From an uncultured Clostridia bacterium (GTDB taxonomy: Bacteria; Bacillota; Clostridia; UBA1381): a stretch of 49,192 nt of DNA. Below are positions 34,834 through 43,969 of the stretch, in pieces; positions within the stretch are counted from its first letter, which is position 1, and each line of letters opens with the position of its first letter. Below the pieces are notes generated by a model. The model made no database searches. It saw only the letters and a list, made by a program, of their open reading frames with translations, and had not been told where the DNA came from. The DNA is taken from the NCBI GenBank assembly GCA_910585485.1, contig CAJUEZ010000014.1, forward strand, positions 1-49,192. The letters are read 5' to 3'. The position numbers and the translations under genes were made by a program.

Positions 34834-37221
34834 CTATACCGCGTCATACAGCCTCATAATTGTAGCGATTGACTGCTCGTTTGTATAGTTACCCTTCGGA
34901 GCAAACATATCGTTCTCCATGCCTGACATAACGGAAATTTTATTCATCTGATAAACAGCTTCCTTTGCCCAGTCTCCTATATCATTTTCATCGGCATATG
35001 TATAATCCGACAGTCTGTAATCCTCGTAAAAATCGTCACATCCCATATACATTGCCGCTTTATACAAAAGCATTGCCGCTTCCTCCCGTGTTATGGAATT
35101 TTGCGGTCCGAAAGTGACGTCATCATACCCTGATATAATTCCGGCATTCCAAAGTCTTGCCACATTTTCATTATCTGTGTCTGTAAACTGCTCCTCTCCC
35201 GCCTCCGGAAGCTTATCCTTAAGCTTTAGCATACTCGCAAGAATGTCACAAAACATTTCGCGATTCATATTATCTGTATATACCATTTTATCCTTCATAC
35301 GATACGGCGCGACATTAAGAGCGTATGCACGCTCAAGTTCTTTTTGCGCCCAAGGTGACGGCTGAGAATTTTCAAATGTTATCTCAGTCACGGGCATACG
35401 ATTTGTATAGGTTTCCCATACCTGTCCGTCTTTCGACTTATACCGATTTCCGTCCGCATCCTCGATATAATAATATCCGTCATAAAACAATCCCAAACGT
35501 GCAAGCTTATCAAAATCATATCGATCGACTATATTGTAATTCTCATCAAGGTAATAAATCGTCTTAACCATATCCCACTGCGCAGTGTAATAATACGGAC
35601 TTCCGTCCCACTCAATCCATCTCAGCATATAGCCTGTATCTGTTTTTACAAGCTCATAAGAATCGTAATTTCCGCGTATTATATCCTTTACTTCCTGCGA
35701 CAGGTCGTCCTTTACCTCGCTCGCAAGAACTCCTGTGGTAATAGGTCCTTTTTTTGCTCTCGGTTCTTTCATGTAGTCCTCATATGTCTTTCCGACATGA
35801 CTTTCACTATCTATGCGGAAAGAGTTTCTTATTCCTCCAACATAATTTATCGGAAGCACCATATTGATTGAAAATTCTTTTTCACTGTTCGCTTTTATAA
35901 GCACGCTTGCCATGGTATTCTTGGTTGCCGGATAACTCTCGCCCTTTAAAAGACCGCTGTGCTTTCCGTTCTCATCCTCTACATACACGGCAATATTTGA
36001 GGCTGTCTCAGTCTCATATTCAAAATATTTATCCGTATTGGTTGTATTTTTCACTTTTAAGTTATATGTTTCTGTCACTCCGTAATTTCCCATACTGCAA
36101 GCGTAACCCTGATTGCTGCGTTTTTCGGAAAGCATATAGTTTGGTACGTATTCTTCTTCGTTATACCATGTGACAGGTCCCTGATAACTTGTTGTGTCAC
36201 TATGGAACGGGTCCCATATCCAAACATTGTCTTTATCTTTCGCTTTCACCTTTGAACCGTAATATTCAAGCTTTGCGTCATCCTTATATCTAAGTGTAAG
36301 CAAATCAGACTGAACCGCTATATCCTTGGACCAAATATCATCCTGAGGATTCAAATGACTGCACCATGCCTTTGTCGGATAACCTTCGGTTTTGTATTGA
36401 TTATATACCATATTGCGAATATAATCTCCGTCTTTCACGCTGTTATCAATAGTATATTCAAGATTCACGCTGACTTTTGGAAGAGTATCCGCTATTCCTT
36501 TCTGTGTACGGGTATAAACGTATTTACCAAACATCGCCTCAGGGTCAAAAGCGCTTCTGTCACCGATTTCTTCGTTCGACTTAAACGCGGCAACATTAAA
36601 ATTCATTTTGCCCGAATTAATGGACATCTGTCCGATTATCTGCGCCGGCTTATGAAAAGCGATAGGCGTATAATTATCCATATATTGGCTCAGCCATACA
36701 GTTTCACCTTTTTTTATTTCAACAGTCACGGGTTCATAATGCTGAGCTTCATACAGCCATGAACCGTTAAGTTCAGTAAGATTTACCCCTAAATACGATG
36801 CGAGTCCATGCAGACATCCGACCTTATTCATTTCCTTTGCCCACGTTCCGTCACTGTAAATAAAAGCCTCGTCTGTAACTGTTTCAAAAAAAGCTTTGTT
36901 TATTGTAATTTCACTGTCTTCCACTGCCGTAAGTTCCACGTCAAGTTCTATATTGTAGCCTTTTCCATAGCCTCCGTCTGTGTCTGTGCCGTTAATATGA
37001 CAAATAAGGAAATCATACAAGTCAGGTTCTAAATTTTCATTATTCATTATGTACGAGGCGGGATTCTCATCACTGTTCATCAAATCACAATTTCTTATCC
37101 CTTCCGGATTATTACAGTAAATCCACTTTCCGCCGCCTTCATTCTTAAAGGTCATATCCGCCGCGCTCGCGCTCATTCCCACAGCGCATAAAACAGCTAA
37201 GACTAATAATATCTTTTTCAA
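34834..37221 (-). CDS. Secreted SLH-domain protein of unknown function, 795 aa
   Basis: A signal peptide (1-20, ending ASA) starts the protein. Residues about 25-610 are beta-rich with many aromatic and Asp residues, and I recognise no enzyme family. It reads like an extracellular binding or adhesion module. The last 175 residues hold three SLH units (about 620-670, 680-725 and 735-795). Visible pieces are SPWAQKELERAYALNVAP, MNREMFCDILASML, ISGYDDVTFGPQNSITREEAA and DIGDWAKEAVYQMN. SLH repeats tie proteins to cell-wall secondary polymers, so it should be displayed on the cell surface. It is a single-gene unit with its own terminator. Confidence 0.85.
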   Translation of the reverse strand: MKKILLVLAVLCAVGMSASAADMTFKNEGGGKWIYCNNPEGIRNCDLMNSDENPASYIMNNENLEPDLYDFLICHINGTDTDGGYGKGYNIELDVELTAVEDSEITINKAFFETVTDEAFIYSDGTWAKEMNKVGCLHGLASYLGVNLTELNGSWLYEAQHYEPVTVEIKKGETVWLSQYMDNYTPIAFHKPAQIIGQMSINSGKMNFNVAAFKSNEEIGDRSAFDPEAMFGKYVYTRTQKGIADTLPKVSVNLEYTIDNSVKDGDYIRNMVYNQYKTEGYPTKAWCSHLNPQDDIWSKDIAVQSDLLTLRYKDDAKLEYYGSKVKAKDKDNVWIWDPFHSDTTSYQGPVTWYNEEEYVPNYMLSEKRSNQGYACSMGNYGVTETYNLKVKNTTNTDKYFEYETETASNIAVYVEDENGKHSGLLKGESYPATKNTMASVLIKANSEKEFSINMVLPINYVGGIRNSFRIDSESHVGKTYEDYMKEPRAKKGPITTGVLASEVKDDLSQEVKDIIRGNYDSYELVKTDTGYMLRWIEWDGSPYYYTAQWDMVKTIYYLDENYNIVDRYDFDKLARLGLFYDGYYYIEDADGNRYKSKDGQVWETYTNRMPVTEITFENSQPSPWAQKELERAYALNVAPYRMKDKMVYTDNMNREMFCDILASMLKLKDKLPEAGEEQFTDTDNENVARLWNAGIISGYDDVTFGPQNSITREEAAMLLYKAAMYMGCDDFYEDYRLSDYTYADENDIGDWAKEAVYQMNKISVMSGMENDMFAPKGNYTNEQSIATIMRLYDAV

Positions 37222-37287
37222 TTTCTTATCCTCCTTTTATATCCTTAATTTTAAATTTCACTAATTAGTCCCATTTAATCAATAGTG

Positions 37288-37317
37288 TCTGAAAAACAAA
37301 TCCACCCGATGGGTGGA
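37288..37317 (-). terminator. Terminator after engB
   Basis: Stem TCCACCC/GGGTGGA (37301-37307 with 37311-37317, loop of 3), then TTTGTTTTT on the minus strand, just after the engB stop. Confidence 0.85.
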
Positions 37318-37323
37318 CTTATT

Positions 37324-37947
37324 CTATTCTGAATCTTCTTCACTTTCATAAGGAAACAACTCGCCGGCGCGCATCATTTCAATCATGTCCCACACGGAGC
37401 ATTTGCCCTCATCGTCCTGAGTTGAAAATGGCACAAGCAAGTCATCCTCTCCCATTTCAAGCGTTTCCCATATTCTTTCAAGATTCGGTTCAATCTCTTT
37501 TTTCTTAAGCTTATCCATTTTCGTCGCTATAACAATAAGATTATCATGATAATGACGAATCCAATCCGCCATTGTAATATCATCCTTAGTAGGCTTATGA
37601 CGGCTGTCTACAAGAAGAATGGTCTGCACCAACGGCTCACGATTAGCAAGATAATCTTCCATCATTTTTCCCCATTTTTCTGTTTCTGACTTTGACCGCT
37701 GAGCATAGCCGTAGCCGGGAAGATCCACAAGATAAATGGTGTCGTCTATATTATAAAAGTTGATTGTTGCCGTCTTGCCGGGTGTTCCTGAGACGCGCGC
37801 CAAAGATTTTCTGTTGAGAAGCTTATTTATCATGGAGGATTTGCCTACATTTGACCTTCCGGCAAACGCAAATTCCATATATCCGGTTGTCGGATACTGA
37901 TTTGGCCTCACCGCTGAAACAGTAAGACTTACATTATGTATATTCAT
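37324..37947 (-). CDS. engB: Ribosome biogenesis GTP-binding protein EngB (YsxC)
   Basis: Small GTPase needed for 50S subunit assembly. G1 is GRSNVGKS at 30-37. The G2 Thr lies in the GTPGKTATINFY stretch, G3 is DLPGYGYA, G4 is TKMDKLKK and G5 is the VPFST region. The length is 207 aa. An acidic C-terminal tail (ESEEDSE) is slightly unusual. It follows lon after 32 bp, the same lonA-ysxC order as in Bacillus, and ends with a terminator. Confidence 0.96.
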   Translation of the reverse strand: MNIHNVSLTVSAVRPNQYPTTGYMEFAFAGRSNVGKSSMINKLLNRKSLARVSGTPGKTATINFYNIDDTIYLVDLPGYGYAQRSKSETEKWGKMMEDYLANREPLVQTILLVDSRHKPTKDDITMADWIRHYHDNLIVIATKMDKLKKKEIEPNLERIWETLEMGEDDLLVPFSTQDDEGKCSVWDMIEMMRAGELFPYESEEDSE

Positions 37948-37979
37948 AAAGTTATCTCCTATCGAATTTTTACCCGAAT

Positions 37980-40301
37980 TTATCTGAACGCGTTTTCAAG
38001 CACTGTGTCCATATTATTCGCAGGTATGAAATTAATTTTCTTTCTTATCTCCGGCGGCACATCGTCAATATCAGGTCTGTTATCCTCCGGTATTATTATA
38101 TCTGTGATTCCCGCGCGGTATGCTGCCATAGATTTTTCCTTAAGTCCGCCTATCGGAAGCACTCTTCCCCGAAGGGTAATTTCGCCTGTCATAGCTATAT
38201 CGTTTCTCACAGGATTTTTTGTAAGTGCTGATACTACGGCGGTCGCCATAGTTATGCCGGCAGATGGGCCGTCCTTGGGCACAGCGCCCTCAGGCACATG
38301 AATATGTATATCTTTTGTTTTATGAAAATTCTCGCTTATGCCGAGAGTTTTTGAATTGGCGCGTATGTAGCTTATCGCCGCCTTCGCGCTTTCCTTCATA
38401 ACATCTCCGAGTTTTCCCGTAAGTTCCGTTTTTCCGGTGCCCGGCATTACATTAACTTCAATAGAAAGCGTTTCTCCTCCCACCGATGTCCATGCCAGTC
38501 CGCGCGCGATGCCGATTTCATCACGCTTATTCATCATGTCAAAGTTATATCGCTTTTTACCGAGATAATCGGGAAGATTTTTTTCAGTGACTCTGATTGA
38601 TTTCTTCCCGGACTCTAATAGCTGCTTTGCAGCCTTTCTGCAAATCTTGCCAATCTGTCCTTCCAGTTTTCTCACACCCGCTTCACGCGTATAATGCTCA
38701 ATCACAGACTTTATCACGCTGTCTGATATAATAAGCTGTTTTTCATCAAGACCATTATTTTTGAGCGATTTCTTGACAAGATAATCCTTTGCTATGTAAA
38801 ATTTTTCATTACTTGTATAACCCGAAAGTTCAATAATCTCCATTCTGTCAAGAAGCGGTCTTGAAACTGTATCCAGGGTGTTAGCGGTTGTTATGAACAG
38901 CACTTGCGACAAGTCAAACGGCACTTCAAGATAATGGTCTCTAAATGTCGAGTTCTGCTCATAGTCAAGCACTTCCAAAAGCGCCGCTGACGGATCTCCC
39001 TTATAGTCAACACCCATTTTATCTATTTCATCGAGCAATATCAGAGGATTTTTTGTCTTTGCCTCTTTCATCGCCGCCATTATTCTTCCTTCCATGGCTC
39101 CGATATACGTCTTTCTGTGACCTCTTATATCAGACTCATCATGTATGCCTCCAAGTGAAATCCTTACATATTTTCTGCCTAACGCTCCCGCTATTGATTT
39201 AGCGACTGATGTCTTTCCAACACCCGGAGGTCCTACAAAGCATAGAATAGTACCGTTTTTACCCTTTGTCATCTGACGCACAGCAAGATATTCCATAACC
39301 CGTTCCTTTACTTTTTCAAGTCCGTAATGGTCACGGTTTAATGCGTCTTCCGCTTTTTTTATATCAAAGCTTTCTTTGGACAGTTTGTTCCACGGCATTT
39401 CCAGTACTGTGTCAAGATAATTTCTCAAAACTGAACTTTCCGATGAGGAAGGCGCCATCTTGGAGAATCGGTCAACTTCTTTTAATAGTTTTTCCTTCGT
39501 CTCTTTTGATGTTTTCAGTTTCTTTATCTTTTCTGTTGCTTCCTTAACCTCAGCTTTCAGGGAGTCACCGTCTCCTAATTCGTCCTGTATCACGTGAAGC
39601 TGTTCGCGAAGGTAATATTCTCTTTGATTTTTATCAATTCTTTCCTTGACTTTTCTCGCAATCTGCTGCTCAATCTTGAGTACCTCAAACTGATTCTGAA
39701 GCGCGATAATAAGCGTTTCCACACGCTCGCACACGTCAAAGGTTTCAAGAAGATTCTGCTTTGTTTCAACACCCATGTCAACTCCCGCTGCAACGGTATC
39801 GCAAAGTTCGCCAAGGCTTTCCATGCTCATGACGAGCATAAAGTTATCCGCTGTAAGCTTAGGGTTTTGAGAAAAATATTCCTCATATGTTTTTTTCAGA
39901 CGTCGTTTATACGCTTCCCTAACAGGTGTTTTCTCCGTGTAATCCTCTAATGTCTCGTCATATTCCTGTATCTGCGCCTTCAAAAACGCTCCGTCAAAAG
40001 CCGAATCACTAATAATTCCTCTTCTTAAGCCTTTTACTATTACGCGTATAACTCCTCCCGGCATACGCATTACCTGATTTATAACCGCGACAGTTCCCAC
40101 ATCGTATAAGTCTTCTATCTCAGGTTTTTCTTTATTTATATCTTTCTGCGCTGTCAAAAACACTATCGAGTCACTTGCAACGGCAGCTTCAAGCGCTTTT
40201 ACCGACATATCTCTCGCCGCGTCAAAATTCAATACCATATGCGGAAAGAGTACCATTCCGCGCATTGGTACTACAGGTATATAATTAAGTTCTTTTTCCA
40301 A
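37980..40301 (-). CDS. lon: ATP-dependent protease LonA
   Basis: Cytosolic AAA+ protease that degrades damaged and regulatory proteins. The N-terminal LON substrate domain is at 1-about 200, with a long helical linker to about 310. The AAA+ module has GPPGVGKTSVAKSI near 355-368 and Walker B LLDEIDK. The C-terminal serine-lysine protease has S680 in DGPSAG and K723 in GLKEK. The length is 773 aa, complete. The start is TTG at 40301 with AGGAG 9 nt upstream; an ATG-TGA pair lies between them. It follows the lonB homologue after 67 bp. Confidence 0.96.
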   Translation of the reverse strand: MEKELNYIPVVPMRGMVLFPHMVLNFDAARDMSVKALEAAVASDSIVFLTAQKDINKEKPEIEDLYDVGTVAVINQVMRMPGGVIRVIVKGLRRGIISDSAFDGAFLKAQIQEYDETLEDYTEKTPVREAYKRRLKKTYEEYFSQNPKLTADNFMLVMSMESLGELCDTVAAGVDMGVETKQNLLETFDVCERVETLIIALQNQFEVLKIEQQIARKVKERIDKNQREYYLREQLHVIQDELGDGDSLKAEVKEATEKIKKLKTSKETKEKLLKEVDRFSKMAPSSSESSVLRNYLDTVLEMPWNKLSKESFDIKKAEDALNRDHYGLEKVKERVMEYLAVRQMTKGKNGTILCFVGPPGVGKTSVAKSIAGALGRKYVRISLGGIHDESDIRGHRKTYIGAMEGRIMAAMKEAKTKNPLILLDEIDKMGVDYKGDPSAALLEVLDYEQNSTFRDHYLEVPFDLSQVLFITTANTLDTVSRPLLDRMEIIELSGYTSNEKFYIAKDYLVKKSLKNNGLDEKQLIISDSVIKSVIEHYTREAGVRKLEGQIGKICRKAAKQLLESGKKSIRVTEKNLPDYLGKKRYNFDMMNKRDEIGIARGLAWTSVGGETLSIEVNVMPGTGKTELTGKLGDVMKESAKAAISYIRANSKTLGISENFHKTKDIHIHVPEGAVPKDGPSAGITMATAVVSALTKNPVRNDIAMTGEITLRGRVLPIGGLKEKSMAAYRAGITDIIIPEDNRPDIDDVPPEIRKKINFIPANNMDTVLENAFR

Positions 40302-40368
40302 TCACATTCACTCCTATAGTTTAAAATATACTGCAATATTACTATTATATAATCTTTTTATATATTTT

Positions 40369-41454
40369 TCAACTGTTTTTTTCTTTTGGCTTTATAACAG
40401 AAATATCTACAATCTTTTCCTTCCCCTCAAAATACATACCGCTTGTATAACGGCAGGCATTCAACGTCCATGCGGCATCATTTACGGTTATGCAGTTCCT
40501 TCTCTCCAGTCTGACCGTATTTTTCGCCATCTGAAGTATTTTAACCGCGTCTCTGCCGTTTTTTGCATAGCGAGATATAAGTTCAACCGCTCCGCTATCT
40601 ATATTTATATTCATCTGATGAATGGAATTATTTATAATTTTCTTCAAATCTTCCCTCGTAAGTTGATTAAAATAAATCTCCACGCATCTTGAACGGATTG
40701 CCTCCGGGATTTCCTCCGGTTTTCTTGTTGTCGCTCCGATAAGACGAAAATCGGCAGGAATTCCGTTTTTAAATATATCATGAATATATTCGGGAATATC
40801 TTTGTTTGTTTCACTGTAATACGAACTCTCAAACATAACCCTTCTATCTTCCAACACCTTCAAAAGCTTATTCATCTGCACTGACGGAAGTTCTCCTATC
40901 TCATCAAGAAACAATATGCCTCCATGCGCTTTGGAAACAGCGCCCTCTTTTATCTGCGGTACTCCGGACGCGCCAAGCGTTCCCGCGCCCTGATATATCG
41001 GGTCATGCACCGAACCGATAAGCGGGTCGGCTATGGAACGCTCGTCATATCGCATTATAGTCGAGTCTGCCTCTATAAATCTCGCGTCACGCCTAAACGG
41101 GGTTCCCTCGCTTTCTTTAGCGCATTTCATTGCAAGACGCGCCGCCGCTGTCTTTCCCACTCCCGCCGGTCCGTATATCAGGACATGCTGCGGGTCAGAG
41201 CCGCACAATGCCGCTTTTATCGCCTTAACAGCATCCTCCTGTCCAATTATCTCTGAAAATTTTTGTGGTCTTACACTCTCTGTCATAGGTTCGGACAAAC
41301 GTATTCTGCGCATCGCGTTCAAATGCCCCGCCGCTTTTTTTGAATTTTCCTCTATTGTACGCGTATCTGACTTCTCCACTTTTAACCTCGTCAAAAAATA
41401 CATGCCTATCACAAGCGTAAAGAATAACTGCGTTATCATTATCACTGAGTTCAT
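40369..41454 (-). CDS. LonB-like membrane AAA+ ATPase lacking the protease domain, 361 aa
   Basis: The sequence follows sporulation protease LonB of Bacillus closely. It has an N-terminal membrane helix (about 4-24), the KVRP-like VRPQKFSEIIGQEDAVKAIKAAL segment, Walker A GPAGVGKT at 95-102, SIADPLIGSVHDPIYQGAG, and Walker B LFLDEIGE with D184/E185. Then come GIPADFRLIGATTR and the sensor-2 helical lid (to about 335). It ends at residue 361, where LonB would enter its Ser-Lys protease domain. Only 67 bp remain before lonA and hold no remnant, so the loss is complete. The ATPase motifs look functional, so it may be an unfoldase or adaptor. It has a good AGGAGG site. Confidence 0.85.
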   Translation of the reverse strand: MNSVIMITQLFFTLVIGMYFLTRLKVEKSDTRTIEENSKKAAGHLNAMRRIRLSEPMTESVRPQKFSEIIGQEDAVKAIKAALCGSDPQHVLIYGPAGVGKTAAARLAMKCAKESEGTPFRRDARFIEADSTIMRYDERSIADPLIGSVHDPIYQGAGTLGASGVPQIKEGAVSKAHGGILFLDEIGELPSVQMNKLLKVLEDRRVMFESSYYSETNKDIPEYIHDIFKNGIPADFRLIGATTRKPEEIPEAIRSRCVEIYFNQLTREDLKKIINNSIHQMNINIDSGAVELISRYAKNGRDAVKILQMAKNTVRLERRNCITVNDAAWTLNACRYTSGMYFEGKEKIVDISVIKPKEKNS

Positions 41455-41556
41455 TATATTTCCTCCTGCCTTTTATCAATAACTATATTCTTTTCAAAGA
41501 AAGTTTAATTATTCCTAAGGCGAGAAATAAAAAGTAAAAAAACGACGTTTTAGGAC

Positions 41557-41581
41557 AAAAAAAGCGGATAAAATCCGCTTT
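41557..41581 (-). terminator. Terminator of the DUF5685-to-C_GCAxxG operon
   Basis: Stem AAAGCGGAT/ATCCGCTTT (41561-41569 with 41573-41581, AAA loop) overlaps the last stop codon, then a run of U on the minus strand. Confidence 0.92.
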
Positions 41582-42026
41582 AATCCATTAAATATTCTTC
41601 AACAAGCCTTGCGCAATCCTCAATACATCCCAGACAAGGACGCTTTTTGTAAAACTCGCTGTCGCGTACTGTAGGCACTGCTCCCGTATCTTTAGGCTTG
41701 TGTACCCCTAATAGATCACCGCAAATTATCGAGCCGTTCTTTTCTTGAAACGCTTTTGCCATTTTTTGAACAGTATCATATACTTTAGTACGCGTCCCTA
41801 AATCCTTGGGAATGCCCTTACTGTATTTGAGTCCGGCAAGCATAAACATACCGCTTACCGCTCCGCAGGTTAGACGCATACGTCCAATTCCGCCGCCAAA
41901 CGCCTCGCTTACGCGCATAGCGTCATTATGATTCATACCGAACACATCGCTATACGCGCATATAACAGACTGTGAACAGTTACATCCTGATTTGAATAAG
42001 TCAAGCGCTTTTTGTATTCTGTCCAT
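41580..42026 (-). CDS. C_GCAxxG_C_C family protein, 148 aa
   Basis: A member of the putative redox or metal family PF09719, named for its Cys pattern. Cys are at 15, 17 and 23 (SGCNCSQSVIC), then RLTCGAVSGM, IICGDLLG and the C-terminal CLGCIEDC. It is soluble with no signal. I set the start at ATG 42026, 5 nt after GGGGGAG. An in-frame upstream extension overlaps pfk in another frame and adds a basic stretch foreign to the family. It is the last gene of the operon, 28 bp after pfk. The function is unknown; similar genes often accompany electron-transfer genes. Confidence 0.88.
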   Translation of the reverse strand: MDRIQKALDLFKSGCNCSQSVICAYSDVFGMNHNDAMRVSEAFGGGIGRMRLTCGAVSGMFMLAGLKYSKGIPKDLGTRTKVYDTVQKMAKAFQEKNGSIICGDLLGVHKPKDTGAVPTVRDSEFYKKRPCLGCIEDCARLVEEYLMD

Positions 42027-42054
42027 GTTACTCCCCCTAAATTGATAAATAAAT

Positions 42055-43131
42055 TTAATCGCCGAATGATATTCCGATTTCCTTTGCCGCCTCAATAATA
42101 TCGCTGTCCACCGGCACCTTCTTAAGATTACCCGCGACTTCTTCAAGCGGTACGGGCACTATTTTTTCATTCTGCAAAGCCACCATAAATCCATACTTGC
42201 CATTCTTAATAAGCCTTGCCGCTGCCGCGCCGAAACGCGTGCATAAAACCCTGTCATAAGCGCACGGACTTCCGCCGCGCTGAAAATGTCCCGGAACAGT
42301 CACTCTTATTTCATGACCGGTTAAATCTTCAAGTTCCTTAGCTATCTTATATGAAATTGACGGATACGGCATAGACGCGCGCTGAGCCTTAAATTCTTTC
42401 TTTTTAAGCTGAGCCTCTTCTTTTGAAAGCGCGCCCTCCGCAACGGCTAAAATTGAAAATCTTTTACCCGCCTGTTCTCTCTTTTCAATCACCTTGGCAA
42501 TAGAATTTATATCATACGGTATCTCCGGAAGAAGAATAATATCGGCTCCGCCTGCCATACCCGCATACAAATTCAGCCAACCCACTTTATGCCCCATCAC
42601 CTCAACTATAAAAATACGTCCATGTGATGTCGCTGTTGTATGAATGCAGTCTATTACCTGTGTTGCTATGTCCACAGCGCTCTGGAAACCAAATGTCATT
42701 TCAGTTCCCCATACGTCATTATCTATTGTTTTGGGCATTGAAACAACATTAAGACCTTCCTCTCTGAGAAGATTTGCCGTTTTATGCGTTCCGTTTCCTC
42801 CGAGAATCACAAGGCAGTCAAGCTTCATTTCCTTATAATGTTCCTTCATCGCCTGAACCTTGTCTATACTGTTCTCATCCTCTTTTACACGCATCATCTT
42901 GAACGGCTGACGAGATGTGCCGAGGATAGTTCCGCCTACCGTCAAAATCCCGGAAAAGTCTGACTTGTTCATTTTTTTATAATCACCGTGAATCAGTCCC
43001 GCGTAACCGTTCTGTATTCCGTATATTTCAACATCGTCAATTTCCTCATAAAGTCCTTTTGCCACTCCTCGTATTGCTGCATTAAGTCCCTGACAATCTC
43101 CCCCGCTTGTCAAAATACCCACTCTTTTCAT
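42055..43131 (-). CDS. pfkA: 6-phosphofructokinase
   Basis: Phosphorylates fructose-6-phosphate in glycolysis. The N-terminal GGDCQGLNAAIRG binds phosphoryl donor. The catalytic Asp is D137 in PKTIDND, and the sugar site includes MGHKVGW. Donor-specificity positions are mixed. GGNGT gives Gly at the 'G104' site (typical of ATP use) but Asn at 'D103', while PKTIDND gives Lys at the '124' site (typical of PPi enzymes). ATP use is likelier but not certain. I chose ATG 43131 (358 aa) because AAAGG lies 9 nt before it; a GTG at 43140 adds three residues. Its neighbours prmC and DUF1385 are typical clostridial companions. Confidence 0.92.
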   Translation of the reverse strand: MKRVGILTSGGDCQGLNAAIRGVAKGLYEEIDDVEIYGIQNGYAGLIHGDYKKMNKSDFSGILTVGGTILGTSRQPFKMMRVKEDENSIDKVQAMKEHYKEMKLDCLVILGGNGTHKTANLLREEGLNVVSMPKTIDNDVWGTEMTFGFQSAVDIATQVIDCIHTTATSHGRIFIVEVMGHKVGWLNLYAGMAGGADIILLPEIPYDINSIAKVIEKREQAGKRFSILAVAEGALSKEEAQLKKKEFKAQRASMPYPSISYKIAKELEDLTGHEIRVTVPGHFQRGGSPCAYDRVLCTRFGAAAARLIKNGKYGFMVALQNEKIVPVPLEEVAGNLKKVPVDSDIIEAAKEIGISFGD

Positions 43132-43144
43132 TTTTTTCACCCTT

Positions 43145-43969
43145 TCATTTTAATCTTCCGATTACAACTCTGTCATTTCCGCACAAATCTTTTATCAGTT
43201 CCACATTTTTAAAGTTCTCGCTCATCATCGCTTTAACCGATTCTCCCTGATTATAGCCTATTTCAAAAGCAAGAAGACCGTTATTTTTCAAAAAATTGGA
43301 AGCTGTATCAATGATTCGCTGGTAAAATATAAGCCCGTCATTTCCGCCGTCTAAAGCTATAAGAGGCTCATAATCTTTAACTTCTGTTTGCAAAGTGTCT
43401 ATAACTTCCGTCTCTATATAAGGCGGATTTGACACTGCAATATCATATTTCTCCAAAGGATATTCATTAAGTATATCCATTTTTTTTACTTTTACTCTTT
43501 CACCCACACCATTTGCGGCAATATTTTTCTTCGCTGTTTCAACTGCCTTATCGCTTATGTCAACCATATCAACAAGAATGTCTTTCACGTAATGCGCGAT
43601 ACTTATCCCTATACACCCGCTGCCCGAGCATATATCAATGACTTTCATGCTATCTTCACAGTTTTCTATCACTGTTTCTACAAGAGTTTCTGTGTCTGCA
43701 CGCGGAATAAGCACTCCCGGCGAAACACTAAATTGCAGCGACATAAACTCACACTCTCCGAGTATATATTGCAGCGGTTCACCTGATTTACGCCGATTTG
43801 CAAACTTAATTATTTTTTCGTGCTCGTCGGCTGTGACTTCACTTTTTCCGTGCAAAACCAACTCGCTTCTTGATATTCCAAGAACATTCATCACTATAAG
43901 TTCCGCCTCAAAGCGCGCGTTTTCAGCAAGCAGTTTCGCCGCGGACAGCACAGTTTCAGAAATTACCAT
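43145..43969 (-). CDS. prmC: Release factor glutamine methyltransferase PrmC
   Basis: Methylates the GGQ glutamine of peptide-chain release factors, improving termination. The N-terminal helical substrate domain is at 1-80. The SAM-binding loop DICSGSGCIG is at 112-121 and the catalytic NPPY at 181-184. The length, 274 aa, is normal. It starts 7 bp inside the end of the DUF1385 gene and ends 13 bp before pfkA. prfA, the usual companion, is not in the window. Confidence 0.95.
   Translation of the reverse strand: MVISETVLSAAKLLAENARFEAELIVMNVLGISRSELVLHGKSEVTADEHEKIIKFANRRKSGEPLQYILGECEFMSLQFSVSPGVLIPRADTETLVETVIENCEDSMKVIDICSGSGCIGISIAHYVKDILVDMVDISDKAVETAKKNIAANGVGERVKVKKMDILNEYPLEKYDIAVSNPPYIETEVIDTLQTEVKDYEPLIALDGGNDGLIFYQRIIDTASNFLKNNGLLAFEIGYNQGESVKAMMSENFKNVELIKDLCGNDRVVIGRLK

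Noticed and set aside
37980..41454. lonB and lonA as one broken protease gene
   Set aside because: lonA is complete with both domains, and the upstream gene matches LonB, not the LonA N-terminus.
42027..42146. Longer start of the C_GCAxxG_C_C protein
   Set aside because: It overlaps pfkA in another frame and is very basic; ATG 42026 has a strong site.
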